From assembly GCA_964614065.1 (NCBI GenBank), contig CAZTJJ010000007.1, forward strand, positions 1 through 51,393: a stretch of 51,393 nt of DNA, read 5' to 3'. Shown here piece after piece: positions 9,186 to 17,285 of the stretch (within the stretch, counting starts at the first letter, position 1; each line of letters starts with the position of its first letter). The translations under genes were made by a program, and so were the position numbers. Under the pieces are notes generated by a model. That model had not been told where the DNA came from and ran no database searches. It saw only the letters and a list, made by a program, of their open reading frames with translations. This DNA is from M55B111 sp964614065 (GTDB lineage: Bacteria > Bipolaricaulota > Bipolaricaulia > M55B111).

Positions 9186-9626
9186 GTGCAGAAGTTTTCT
9201 TCCAGCAGCCCTCAAGAAACCAGAGACGTGGGTAAAAAACTGATTGAACTTTTCGGGAAGAAACAGATTTACTGTCTATACGGGCCACTAGCCGCAGGGA
9301 AAACTACACTGGTAAAAGGTATGGCCAGAGCCTTAAACGTGAATCGGACCGTGGTTTCACCCTCTTACATACTGCTCCGTGAGTACGTCGGTGATTCTCC
9401 ACTGTTTCACCTTGATTTGTTCAGGTTAACCGACAGTAGCGAGATCATTGAAGCCGGTCTCGACGAATACCTTGTCGATCCCCACGGTGTAGTTGCGGTA
9501 GAGTGGGCAGATCGGGCAGAAGAAATTCTTCCTAGGAAAAGAATAGATATCAAAATTAAAATAGGTAAGAAAAACCAAAGGGAATTCCAGGTCAAGAACC
9601 CCACCCAAGGGACGGGGCTTGTATAA
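9186..9626 (+). CDS. tsaE: tRNA threonylcarbamoyladenosine biosynthesis ATPase TsaE
   Basis: P-loop ATPase that regenerates the TsaB-TsaD complex making t6A37 in ANN-decoding tRNAs. 146 residues, normal length. Walker A is GPLAAGKTTLVKG (near residue 33). The conserved SPSYILLREY and HLDLFRL segments follow, then the EWADRAEEILP motif. GTG start three bases after the pheT stop, with AGGGAG inside the pheT end, so translation is probably coupled to pheT. tsaB and tsaD are not in the window. Confidence 0.9.
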   Translation: MQKFSSSSPQETRDVGKKLIELFGKKQIYCLYGPLAAGKTTLVKGMARALNVNRTVVSPSYILLREYVGDSPLFHLDLFRLTDSSEIIEAGLDEYLVDPHGVVAVEWADRAEEILPRKRIDIKIKIGKKNQREFQVKNPTQGTGLV

Positions 9627-9632
9627 CACCTG

Positions 9633-9680
9633 TTTGACTAAGTACATTGATCTTTTACAAAAGAAGATCCAGCAGTCAAA
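9633..9680. terminator. Nested hairpin after pheT-tsaE
   Basis: TTTGACT (9633-9639) pairs with AGTCAAA (9674-9680), enclosing an inner GATCTT/AAGATC-type stem. It lies just after the tsaE stop. There is no clear T-run, so Rho-independent termination is not certain; a processing or end-stabilising hairpin is equally possible. Confidence 0.35.
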
Positions 9681-9692
9681 TGAGATGTGCAA

Positions 9693-9930
9693 CTTGGCTC
9701 AAGTACTTTAGGTTGGTTCCTAGATCGTCCAGCGAATAGGTACAATTAACGAATTCTGGGCCAAGGAGATACTCTTTATCAACGTAGTCAAGGGCCAAAT
9801 TACAGTAGGAGAAGTGTGTTTCCCGAGGGTGGTTCCCTCTTCAAAGTAGGGGTTGACTTCGTTAAGAGAGGTGCTAGACCAACTTATTCTTGGAAACCTA
9901 TACTCTCGGATAACTTAATGTTTACACTAA
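9693..9930. other. Non-coding spacer before tRNA-Leu
   Basis: No convincing gene in this stretch of the 348-base interval. It contains the second copy of the intergenic similarity found at 3761-3830 (9693-9720 and 9763-9788) and a small GAGGG/CCCTC hairpin near 9822-9840. The tRNA promoter lies at its right end. Confidence 0.4.
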
Positions 9931-9933
9931 CGT

Positions 9934-9961
9934 TTGAGAATCGCTGAAATTAGGCTATAAT
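9934..9961 (+). promoter_or_regulatory. Promoter of tRNA-Leu(CAG), recurrent class
   Basis: TTGAGA (9934-9939), 16-base spacer with ATCGCTGAAATTAGG, TATAAT (9956-9961), 13 bases before the mature tRNA. This is the best -35/-10 pair of the recurrent promoter group and anchors the motif as a genuine promoter. Confidence 0.7.
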
Positions 9962-9974
9962 TAGTTGCTCATTT

Positions 9975-10065
9975 GCCGAGGTGGCGGAATCGGCAGACGC
10001 GCATGGTTCAGGTCCATGTGGATATTTCTAAATCCGTGCGGGTTCAAGTCCCGCCCTCGGCACCA
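9975..10065 (+). tRNA. tRNA-Leu (anticodon CAG), 3' CCA encoded
   Basis: Acceptor stem GCCGAGG/CCTCGGC with discriminator A and encoded CCA. The anticodon stem CATGG/CCATG encloses the loop TTCAGGT (anticodon CAG). A long variable arm typical of class II tRNA-Leu and a GGTTCAAGTCC T-arm follow. It is followed by the sulfotransferase-like gene on the same strand. Confidence 0.95.
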
Positions 10066-10148
10066 GGTATAATTGACTTTTCAAGGATCTCGCACCGACG
10101 GTCCTATTATCGACTATTAGTTCACCGAGGAGGTACTCCACTTACTCA

Positions 10149-10841
10149 ATGACGAACCCAGTAAAACTGAAAAAAACGGTCATCGTAGCAGGGCATCCGA
10201 GGAGTGGTACTTCTCTGGTTTGTCAACTGGTGGAAAGCACAGATGTCCAGTTTCCCAGTGACTTCGAGGGGGATGAATATAACCAAGGTGGATACTACGA
10301 GATGTCCCTCAGCAAAGAGGTATCAAAACTTTTGATGAAAGAAGCGATGACAGAAAAAAACACTGAAAAGATGAATGAAATTGTCGGACGCCTGAATAAG
10401 TACCAAGGATGGAGTGGCCTTAAGCTAGTGCGTGTACCTGCTATATTCTTCTACAGGCATATAGCTGAGAACCTGAAAATGGTTGGCGTGTTCCGTAACC
10501 CGGCTAATGTCAAGGCGAGCTTATTTAAACGAGGAATCGCCGAATTCCCCGTATCGTGGACCAAAAATGCCAATGCGCTGATCGCAGCCTACGAGAACAT
10601 TGAGGAGAGTATTTTGATTAGTTACGAATCACTATTGAACGGCAAAAGTCATATCAAACAGGGTTTTGAGAAAATAGGGTTAACCATAGACCCGTCCATT
10701 ATCGATACATCTCAACAAACCCAGACCGATAGCCGAGTCTTGGTGACAGAAGACGAAAAGAAAATATTTGATAGATTAAAGAAACTTGAACGCGAAAGCT
10801 GCCTGAAATCGGGATCTAGATGGGGAAAATTTAGGGTATAG
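10149..10841 (+). CDS. Sulfotransferase-like P-loop protein
   Basis: The N-terminus carries GHPRSGTSLVCQLVE (about residues 16-30), the 5'-phosphosulfate-binding loop of PAPS-dependent sulfotransferases. A later VGVFRNPANVKASLF segment (about 118-132) matches the 3'-phosphate-binding region (RNP..v.aS). 230 residues, slightly short for the family. A transfer of sulfate to a carbohydrate, lipid or small molecule is the family role; the substrate cannot be read. GAGGAGGT lies about 14 bases before the ATG. No sulfate-activation genes are nearby. Confidence 0.65.
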   Translation: MTNPVKLKKTVIVAGHPRSGTSLVCQLVESTDVQFPSDFEGDEYNQGGYYEMSLSKEVSKLLMKEAMTEKNTEKMNEIVGRLNKYQGWSGLKLVRVPAIFFYRHIAENLKMVGVFRNPANVKASLFKRGIAEFPVSWTKNANALIAAYENIEESILISYESLLNGKSHIKQGFEKIGLTIDPSIIDTSQQTQTDSRVLVTEDEKKIFDRLKKLERESCLKSGSRWGKFRV

Positions 10842-10865
10842 GCCACGATATTATCGGAGACGAAA

Positions 10866-11732
10866 TTAGTCCCCAAGTCTAGCAGCTATGGTAAGCCATC
10901 TTCTGGGTATGTATAAGTTTCCTTCTTCGTCCTTTTCACCGTACTTTTCAAGAGCCGGAGCTACAGCACTAGTCAAAGCTTGCTGCGCCTCCCCAACTGG
11001 ATAACCGTGGAGAGCTCCTCTTGCATAGTTACGGAATCCGCTGATGTATTCCCAGGCCCGTCTGTAAAGTGGAGCCGAAACCTCTTCCATATCTTGAAGC
11101 CTGAGACCAGCTTTCTGTACGAGATTACTGTAGTATTGTTTAGAGCGATATTCAGCCGCCTCCGCACGACTATTATTCCTCTCCCGGCTTACCCCTTTAT
11201 CACGTAAAATCTTTACCGCGCATTTAACTTGATATCTATAAAAAGACATCGTATCTTTCGGCCTCGATTCTTTGTAAAACGCGGAATTAAAGAAAAACCA
11301 ACCCCCGGGCTCAAGTGCTTTGCCAATCCGGATCACTGCTTCTCGCTGATCACTACCGGACAAATTATGTATGCCGTTCCCCCATAGAACGATCGAGAAC
11401 CGATCGTTCAAGACCTCCATACTCTGTACTGGAGAGTGAATTGTGTTAAATGAATTAACCATAGTTTTGAGCTTCCGGTTAGCGACTTTGAGTGCTCCTT
11501 TAGATTTATCCAAGCACAGGACGTCAGGACGGCCTAAATCATCAGGGAGCTCGTGTAAAAACAGCTGAACCATGGTTCCGATGCCGGTAGCTACATCCAA
11601 GATTCTTCCTATCCTTTTCACTCCTGCCTTAGTCATCAACGATATCCAGTTAGCTATGATTTTCTTGTTTACACGATGATACTCAGCCGTTTCCGCAAAA
11701 GATTCAAAGTTATATCCAGAGTCCAATTTCAC
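10866..11732 (-). CDS. Class I SAM-dependent methyltransferase
   Basis: Rossmann methyltransferase fold: motif I GRILDVATGIGTMVQLF (about residues 42-58), acidic loop CLDKSKGALKVANRKL for SAM ribose binding, and motif IV-like SIVLWGNGIHNL. 288 residues, GTG start with GAGG upstream. The C-terminal third is helical and not recognised. It faces the sulfotransferase-like gene (convergent). Substrate unknown; UbiE-like or small-molecule methylation is possible. Confidence 0.65.
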   Translation of the reverse strand: MKLDSGYNFESFAETAEYHRVNKKIIANWISLMTKAGVKRIGRILDVATGIGTMVQLFLHELPDDLGRPDVLCLDKSKGALKVANRKLKTMVNSFNTIHSPVQSMEVLNDRFSIVLWGNGIHNLSGSDQREAVIRIGKALEPGGWFFFNSAFYKESRPKDTMSFYRYQVKCAVKILRDKGVSRERNNSRAEAAEYRSKQYYSNLVQKAGLRLQDMEEVSAPLYRRAWEYISGFRNYARGALHGYPVGEAQQALTSAVAPALEKYGEKDEEGNLYIPRRWLTIAARLGD

Positions 11733-12028
11733 AACACCTCAAATGAGCCGGTTAACTACGAACTAAACCTAATTACTCAATTTACCTTTGTATTTCTCCA
11801 TTAAAACTTGAATAAACTAACTCTAATGAATTGTAATGCTGCGTGAGAAAAATCACAACGACCCAAGCAACCACACTTACAGGAATAAACCACAGGTTGA
11901 CTTAAACAGAACAATTCGCGGAATCAACGAATGTCCACTTACGGTTTCTAAAAGGTGGAAAACTTCGGTGAATTTCTAAACACTATCTAGATCGAAATTT
12001 GCTTGAGGTTTAGATCCTGCGAACTTTG
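11733..12028. other. Intergenic region without recognised gene
   Basis: About 296 AT-rich bases between two minus-strand genes. I see no gene and no convincing -35/-10 pair; it presumably contains the promoter of the methyltransferase gene. Confidence 0.3.
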
Positions 12029-12580
12029 TTAAGAATCTCTCAATGCATCAAGCTGTTTTGTATACTCTTCCCGTAGAGAGTTAAAATAGCTCAAGTAATT
12101 TTGGGTTTGGTAATCTGGATAAGTCCAAGGCAAGGGCTTGAATCCACGATCCTTGTATCGAAGGGTAACTTCCCCATAAATGCCCGAACCTAAGTAAATT
12201 CTATGAGAATAATTCTTGGTGGTAACAAGTACGAGCTTGGACAAACCCAGATAACCGGGATCTATATTCACGGGCCTGGCCACCTGAATCTTCTTACACT
12301 GATCTGCAATATCTTTTTCCAGCTGATTAGTCTTCAGTTTCGCGTCGACAATAGATTCAGGATCGAGCAAATTTTCAAATGATACAAACTTCCTACGAAG
12401 TTTTTCGCCCATTTCTTCGGTATAGTAATCGGTAAAATCAAATTGAAAAACCGAACTAGTGGTATCTATTTGACCAAATTTCTTTTCCAGTTCGCGCTCG
12501 ATTCTTTCCATATCCAGCTGAGGATTGACTATAAGACCGACAAATAACTTAGCGAGAGTAGGTCTTTCGGGAGTTCCCAT
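12029..12580 (-). CDS. DUF4416 family protein
   Basis: 183 residues matching the DUF4416 pattern. The start PTLAKLFVGLI is followed by FDFTDYYTEEMGEKLRRKFVSF and NIDPGYLGLSKLVLVTTKNYSHRIYLG (split by family variation), ending in PLPWTYPDYQ. Function of the family is unknown; it is common in anaerobic candidate phyla. TGGGGG lies six bases before the ATG. It lies downstream of the ferredoxin gene but is separated from it by a terminator. Confidence 0.8.
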   Translation of the reverse strand: MGTPERPTLAKLFVGLIVNPQLDMERIERELEKKFGQIDTTSSVFQFDFTDYYTEEMGEKLRRKFVSFENLLDPESIVDAKLKTNQLEKDIADQCKKIQVARPVNIDPGYLGLSKLVLVTTKNYSHRIYLGSGIYGEVTLRYKDRGFKPLPWTYPDYQTQNYLSYFNSLREEYTKQLDALRDS

Positions 12581-12674
12581 GAAATACCCCCAGGTTTCAA
12601 CCCTTTGCCCTCAACATCAACGGATATAACTGGCTTAAATCACGTTCCGGAACACAAAACGTCAGCTTGAAAAC

Positions 12675-12700
12675 AAAAAGGGGCTAGCAAGACTAACCCC
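12675..12700 (-). terminator. Rho-independent terminator of the ferredoxin gene
   Basis: On the minus strand GGGGTTAG (12700-12693) pairs with CTAGCCCC (12687-12680) around a five-base loop, followed by a TTTTT run. It sits 27 bases after the ferredoxin stop, the textbook position. Confidence 0.8.
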
Positions 12701-12726
12701 TCTATCAACGACTGAAAAAAATTGAC

Positions 12727-12927
12727 CTATTCTTCCACGTGGATGGCAGCTACTGGACAAGTATCAGCTGCTTCTTTGGCGTTCTCGAGTTCTTCCCCTT
12801 CTAGTTCCTCTTTGCCTTCTATCACGCGGGCTTTGTTATCCTCATCCATCTCAAATATTTCCGGGAACATGGACGCGCAGATCTCGTCACTAATACACGC
12901 ATCCTGGTCTACCCAAACTTTTGCCAT
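12727..12927 (-). CDS. Single-cluster ferredoxin, Pyrococcus type with Asp ligand
   Basis: 66-residue acidic electron carrier. The cluster motif reads ACISDEICASMFPE near the N-terminus and TCPVAAI near the C-terminus. The ligand set is therefore Cys-x2-Asp-x2-Cys plus a remote Cys, the arrangement of Pyrococcus furiosus ferredoxin, where Asp14 ligates the fourth iron. Unlike that protein, the two extra disulfide cysteines are absent (Phe and Ala in their places). Start chosen at the ATG with GAGGAGGT six bases upstream. A terminator follows, so it is probably monocistronic. It may be an electron partner of oxidoreductases, including the hydrogenase at 31-35 kb (inference). Confidence 0.9.
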   Translation of the reverse strand: MAKVWVDQDACISDEICASMFPEIFEMDEDNKARVIEGKEELEGEELENAKEAADTCPVAAIHVEE

Positions 12928-13033
12928 TTCGACCTCCTCATTTGTCAATTAAATATATGTATGCGTAAGTCAACCTGAAAATCTCACAAATTTCAACTTA
13001 GTATACCGATGAAAGGTTGAACTTTCAAACAAC

Positions 13034-13807
13034 CTAGTCCTTGAAGGCAACACTGGACTTGATATTTGCGCCACTATCCACGTGTATAACCTCGCCTGTA
13101 ATTTTCTCCGATTCATCGGACAATAACCACGCACAAACATCCGCAACAAATTGTTGCGAATTACTACTATTCCATTCCAGTGGAGCAGCTTGCTCGTATT
13201 TATCCGCCATCTCCGAGAACCCGGGAATACCTCTAGCAGATAAGGTCCTCATTGTTCCTGCTGAAATAACATTGGCCCGAATTTCCTCTTCCCCCAGCCT
13301 AATTGCAACCATTTTAGTCAGATACTCGAGAGCAATCTTAAAAAAATTCATCCATCCATAAGGGGGCCAGATTTGAGTCGTGTCAAAGCTTAAAGATACT
13401 ATACTTCCGCCTCGGTTCATCAACGGGGTGAATTCTTTAGCTAAAGTAACAAGAGAAAAACTGGATACATCAAACCCCTCAAATACCTGATGCCTATCCG
13501 CCTTGAAAAAATCAGGACTTATACACTCTTTATCTGCATGAGCAATTGAGTGTACTATTCCATCTAACGATCCCCATAATGATTCTAATTTTTCCTTAGT
13601 TGCCAAGATGGACTCTGGTTCGGTAACGTCAAGGTACCAAACCGGCGGAGAAGTTGACAGTTTGTCGACGGCTCGGATAGTTCTATCCACTTCAATAGAA
13701 GTCAGTGCCACTTCCCCTCCCTGCGCAATTATTTCTTCAACTATCCAATAGGCTACAGATCGCTTATTCCGGACACCAGTCACCAACAGTTTCTTGCCAT
13801 CTAACAT
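13034..13807 (-). CDS. fabI: Enoyl-[acyl-carrier-protein] reductase (NADH), InhA-like FabI
   Basis: Last reductive step of fatty-acid elongation. An SDR fold of 257 residues from the ATG at 13807 (GGAGG five bases upstream, preferred to the ATG at 13828). It begins MLDGKKLLVTGVRNKRSVAY, the FabI variant of the nucleotide loop. The catalytic Tyr-x6-Lys is present in YGWMNFFK. The first active-site Tyr of E. coli FabI is Phe here (LSFDTTQ), as in mycobacterial InhA. ISAGTMRTLSARGIPGF is the substrate-loop region. No other fab gene is adjacent; acpS lies 4 kb away. Confidence 0.88.
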   Translation of the reverse strand: MLDGKKLLVTGVRNKRSVAYWIVEEIIAQGGEVALTSIEVDRTIRAVDKLSTSPPVWYLDVTEPESILATKEKLESLWGSLDGIVHSIAHADKECISPDFFKADRHQVFEGFDVSSFSLVTLAKEFTPLMNRGGSIVSLSFDTTQIWPPYGWMNFFKIALEYLTKMVAIRLGEEEIRANVISAGTMRTLSARGIPGFSEMADKYEQAAPLEWNSSNSQQFVADVCAWLLSDESEKITGEVIHVDSGANIKSSVAFKD

Positions 13808-13869
13808 ACTGTCCTCCAATATACTCATTTTGATGAAAAATGAACGACCACACTAACTTAAATACTAAT

Positions 13870-14289
13870 TTATCCCCACAACAGTCTGGACACGATAAAG
13901 CCGACGATCGATACACTCGCGGATAACACGCCACCCCAGATTAAGTCAACAACCGTTACCTTCAGCGGCCAGTCTTTAAGGGTAGAAAGGTTGGTTAAAT
14001 CGTAGGTAGAATAGGTTATGACCCCAAAGAAAAAACCAATGCCGATACACCAACCTACAGATTCCTTAGCAATCGCAGGGTTAACTACAAAAACCAATAA
14101 CCCCACAACAAACAGCAAATAAAAAATTACTCCTGCCCACCAGTTCACAGAATCCGCCATCATATTACCAAGTTGATCGCGGTAGAAATTTTTTGCAAGC
14201 ACTCCCAACCAGGTTAAATCAATAACCAAAAAAGCGCCCAGTAATATTAAATAAAGGAATAACTGTTCAAGAAAGTGCATCTTATCCAT
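13870..14289 (-). CDS. DUF2177 family membrane protein
   Basis: 139 residues with four predicted transmembrane helices. Family-typical features are DLTWLGVLAKNFYRDQLG near the first helix and GVITYSTYDLTNLSTLKDWP in the third. Function unknown. The ATG at 14289 is preferred because AGGGTGG lies just upstream. It lies immediately upstream of fabI on the same strand (62 bases), possibly co-transcribed. Confidence 0.8.
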   Translation of the reverse strand: MDKMHFLEQLFLYLILLGAFLVIDLTWLGVLAKNFYRDQLGNMMADSVNWWAGVIFYLLFVVGLLVFVVNPAIAKESVGWCIGIGFFFGVITYSTYDLTNLSTLKDWPLKVTVVDLIWGGVLSASVSIVGFIVSRLLWG

Positions 14290-14436
14290 CACCACCCTTG
14301 AAGAAAATCAGCATAGTGACGCAGCGTGACAACACCCTAAGAAAAGATGAAGGAAATACCACGTGAAAACCCTCTAAATCCCCAGGTATGCACCCAGAAA
14401 AGTCGGTTAGTCTATAGATCAATATCCAAGACCAAT

Positions 14437-14823
14437 CTACGCACTCGGGGCTTTATCTAACGCCTCCAGAACTATCCGAATAACTATTAATCCCCACCCA
14501 AGCAGAACAATGATCCAAACCACCTTTTGTGCAGCTTTGATAGCACCAAAGATAATCAGGGACGCGGTCAAAATCCCTAAATACCCAAGGGGTTGCTCCA
14601 GTTCCGATACATCAATACCAGATACCATATTAATCAACCTTACTAATCCCTTTCCAACGACTTCCGCGGCGCTATGGATAAACGTCAGAACCTTATCGAT
14701 AAGGCTATCCGATATTTTATCCTGCGTTTGATTGGAATCAGCAACCCCAACAACGGAACTAGCCCCAAGGATCAATCCAACCAAGATCACAGCAAAAATA
14801 GAGAACCAAATCCGCGTAACCAT
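14437..14823 (-). CDS. Small membrane protein with signal peptide, unknown family
   Basis: 128 residues from the ATG at 14823 (GGGGG six bases upstream), shorter than the longest frame. A signal-like helix (about 5-27) is followed by a polar helical stretch and two hydrophobic helices (about 82-120). I do not recognise the family. The layout could suit a membrane-anchored periplasmic or scaffold protein. Neighbours give no functional hint. Confidence 0.55.
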   Translation of the reverse strand: MVTRIWFSIFAVILVGLILGASSVVGVADSNQTQDKISDSLIDKVLTFIHSAAEVVGKGLVRLINMVSGIDVSELEQPLGYLGILTASLIIFGAIKAAQKVVWIIVLLGWGLIVIRIVLEALDKAPSA

Positions 14824-14911
14824 ACTTAGCCCCCGCTTAAACTCCTTATTTAGAGAAGATTCCCTATACAATAACAACCTTGCTCACCTTAGCACTTTTT
14901 TGGTAATAGTT

Positions 14912-15049
14912 TTACTGGTTGACGTTGTAATGTTTTATATGTCCCCGCTTTCTTTGTAAATTTGGGTTTCGCTTTACTTCTTTTACTAACCAGACATAAT
15001 AAATTGTTTCATCTAACTCTTCCGCCAGTTCCCAATCAGGTTTTTCCAT
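14912..15049 (-). CDS. Possible 45-residue charged small protein
   Basis: An open frame too short for standard tracks, with protein-like composition. It begins MEKPDWELAEELDETIYYVW and has a basic C-terminal half. The frame stays open upstream to about 15120 (reading GGGDTISISQKVEYIRSR), where a GGGGGAGG looks like a ribosome binding site but no ATG, GTG or TTG follows it. The gene may therefore be N-terminally damaged or use an unusual start. It lies upstream of the small membrane protein on the same strand. Confidence 0.3.
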   Translation of the reverse strand: MEKPDWELAEELDETIYYVWLVKEVKRNPNLQRKRGHIKHYNVNQ

Positions 15050-15354
15050 TCTACTGCGAATATACTCGACCTTTTGAGAGATACTGATAGTATCGCCTCC
15101 CCCAAAGTTAAGAGCCGAAAACCAAAACTAAAAATAGGAATTTCGTGATATATCTTTTAAAAATAAACAATATGTGTAAGACCAGAACACCATAATATTA
15201 TTAAGAGTACTATCAGTAAGTATACAACATTTGCAGGAATTTTTAAAATTTTTATACACGAGGGAGACATAGAGAGACGTGAATTTGAAAAAAGATTATC
15301 CGACAAAAGATCGACTAAAAGGCCCGCACAAGAGTTAGCAACTAAAGAAAAATT
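15050..15354. other. AT-rich intergenic region with a twice-occurring TACTGATAGTA motif
   Basis: No confident gene. The 11-base near-palindrome TACTGATAGTA lies inside GATACT-GAT-AGTATC at 15083-15097 and again in opposite orientation near 15209-15219. A plus-strand frame ending at the TAG near 15357 looks protein-like but lacks any normal start codon. Confidence 0.3.
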
Positions 15355-16638
15355 CTAGGTTAATAACCACGTGGCCAACCCAAGCAAGAATACGAAACCG
15401 GCTACGTCAGTTACTGTAGTCATCCATATAGTTGCCGACAAGGCAGGATCACAGCCTACTCGCCTTAATCCAAGCGGAATAACTACCCCGGCAACACCAG
15501 CAACTATCATACTCAAGATCATCGAAAAGCCCACTATAACTGCCATTTGGATTGAACGAGTCCAAGCAAAACCAATACAGCCAACAACAAACCCAATTAC
15601 AAACCCGTGCAACAATCCCAACCAGGCCTCTTTTAATAGCGCCCGCTTACTCTGCCCCCTGCCAATTTCACCAAGTGCAATACCTCGTATTAGTATTGCC
15701 ACCGTTTGCGCTCCCGAGTTACCACCCTGTCCGGCGACCACGGGCATGAACACTGCAAGGATCGCGAACTTCGATATCGTCTCTTCAAAATAACTCACAA
15801 CAAGCGCAGCTAAAAGTACAGTGCAGAGATTTACGACAAGCCAGGGTAACCGATGCCTTACTGAAATACTCCAGGGAGTCCAGATGGATTCCTCACTCGC
15901 ACCACTAATCCCGACCATTTCCAGCATGTCTTCAGTATTTTCCTGCCGTAGAACATCAATTACGTCATCCACCGTAATCACTCCAAGCAGCCTATCATTC
16001 CTATCAATTACGGGAAGAGCAAGATAATCAAATTTATCGAAGATTCTAGCCACCTTTTCCCGATCGAATTCAGGCAAGACTGTTTTTACATCTGCGTTCA
16101 TCACTTCACTAATGGGGAGATCGGGGTTTCGAAAAACAATATTTCTTAATGGCAGTACACCGGCCAACTTTCCGCCTTCTTTAGTCACGTATACGTAATT
16201 GATTTCTTCTAATTTTTCTTCCTTCTCGCGCAGTTCATCAATCGCACTTCCGACAGTCATTGTCTCCGGCAAGCTAAGAACTTCCAGAGACATAGTGCCC
16301 CCAGCAGTGTCCTTGGGGTACTGTAATAAACTTTTAAATCGCCTTCTAGTTAGTTCATCCAAACGAGTTAGTAGTCTTCTGCGTAGCCTTTCCGGGAGGT
16401 CTTGAAGAAGATCCACAGAATCATCAGATGACATCAGTGTTAGGAATTCGACCTGCTTATCATCGGGTAACTCTGTAAAAATGGAGGAGGCTTGCCAGGG
16501 ATCTAGTGATCCCAGTGCCTGAGCAGAATAGTCCGCATTGTAGGATAACAGCTTTTCGGCTGCTTCCTCTTCGGGTAGCTTTTTTAACCTGTCCGCGAGT
16601 ACGGCTGGGTGCAGTTGACGACGTTCAGCGTCTGTCAT
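15355..16638 (-). CDS. mgtE: Magnesium transporter MgtE
   Basis: Mg2+ channel of the inner membrane gated by intracellular Mg2+. 427 residues: N-terminal superhelical domain of MgtE repeats (about 20-120, with LPDDKQVEFLTLM and LPERLRRRLL), CBS pair (about 130-250), and a C-terminal membrane domain of five helices (about 265-427) containing MPVVAGQGGNSGAQTVA and the IWMTTVTDVAGF segment that lines the pore. No Mg2+ riboswitch is apparent upstream. Confidence 0.93.
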   Translation of the reverse strand: MTDAERRQLHPAVLADRLKKLPEEEAAEKLLSYNADYSAQALGSLDPWQASSIFTELPDDKQVEFLTLMSSDDSVDLLQDLPERLRRRLLTRLDELTRRRFKSLLQYPKDTAGGTMSLEVLSLPETMTVGSAIDELREKEEKLEEINYVYVTKEGGKLAGVLPLRNIVFRNPDLPISEVMNADVKTVLPEFDREKVARIFDKFDYLALPVIDRNDRLLGVITVDDVIDVLRQENTEDMLEMVGISGASEESIWTPWSISVRHRLPWLVVNLCTVLLAALVVSYFEETISKFAILAVFMPVVAGQGGNSGAQTVAILIRGIALGEIGRGQSKRALLKEAWLGLLHGFVIGFVVGCIGFAWTRSIQMAVIVGFSMILSMIVAGVAGVVIPLGLRRVGCDPALSATIWMTTVTDVAGFVFLLGLATWLLT

Positions 16639-16726
16639 AACAACCTAAGATACTTCTATCAGATACATTTTAGCATGAATAATGCAAAGATGAACTTAAC
16701 CGAAACAATTAATTCAAGTGAGCATA

Positions 16727-16752
16727 GGCCGGAAGGTAACTCACATCCGGCC
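16727..16752. terminator. GC-rich hairpin downstream of the coiled-coil gene
   Basis: GGCCGGA (16727-16733) and TCCGGCC (16746-16752) form a 7-bp stem with a 12-base loop, between the coiled-coil gene and mgtE (both minus). No T-run follows, so assignment as a terminator is tentative. Confidence 0.35.
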
Positions 16753-16784
16753 CTGGGAAATACTACGTGATAAATCAACCCAAA

Positions 16785-17285
16785 TTACATTGCATCAAGT
16801 GTATCGGAGTTGCTCTGAACTTTCTCTTCCAATTTTTCGAGCTGATTCTTAATCGCAGCTAACTGGTCGGAAAAGCTACTATCTTCACCTTCCAGTAAAA
16901 ATACGTGACTCCACAACTTGGCGTGCGCATCGGAGTGAGCACTAACTGTTTTTTCGATCGAATCCAGTTTACTATTGAGTCCTTCAACTTTAGATTCAAG
17001 ATCGTCCAGTCTGGATTTCAATGGATTGATATCGGGTTGGCTCAGTTTGGAACTGACTTCGTCTTTTAGCTTGCTCAAATCCTTCTTGATAGGATCGATA
17101 ACGTCCGTCTGTGCTTTAGCAGCTATCTCTTTCTCCAAGCTACTTATTCTTTTCTCCAAAGGAGCAATTGCATCGGACTCAAGCTTAGAACCTATTCGCC
17201 CGTTATAAGCAATACCGACGTAAAGCAAACCTCCAATTATCACCAACAATAAAACATAAACTGTAAATTTCGAAAATCCTTTCAT
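16785..17285 (-). CDS. Membrane-anchored coiled-coil protein
   Basis: 166 residues: one N-terminal hydrophobic helix (about 6-27) then a long heptad-like region (about 35-165) rich in Leu, Lys, Glu, Asp and Ser. Three imperfect segments contain 'PL/PI..rl..Le.k' (APLEKRISSLEKE, DPIKKDLSKLKDE, NPLKSRLDDLESK), so it looks internally repeated. Family not recognised. AGGGGG lies eight bases before the ATG. It may extend into the periplasm as a rod or scaffold. Confidence 0.55.
   Translation of the reverse strand: MKGFSKFTVYVLLLVIIGGLLYVGIAYNGRIGSKLESDAIAPLEKRISSLEKEIAAKAQTDVIDPIKKDLSKLKDEVSSKLSQPDINPLKSRLDDLESKVEGLNSKLDSIEKTVSAHSDAHAKLWSHVFLLEGEDSSFSDQLAAIKNQLEKLEEKVQSNSDTLDAM

Noticed and set aside
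9186..9626. tsaE as the start of a tsaE-tsaB-rimI cluster
   Set aside because: No tsaB or rimI frame follows; the next 348 bases are non-coding before tRNA-Leu.
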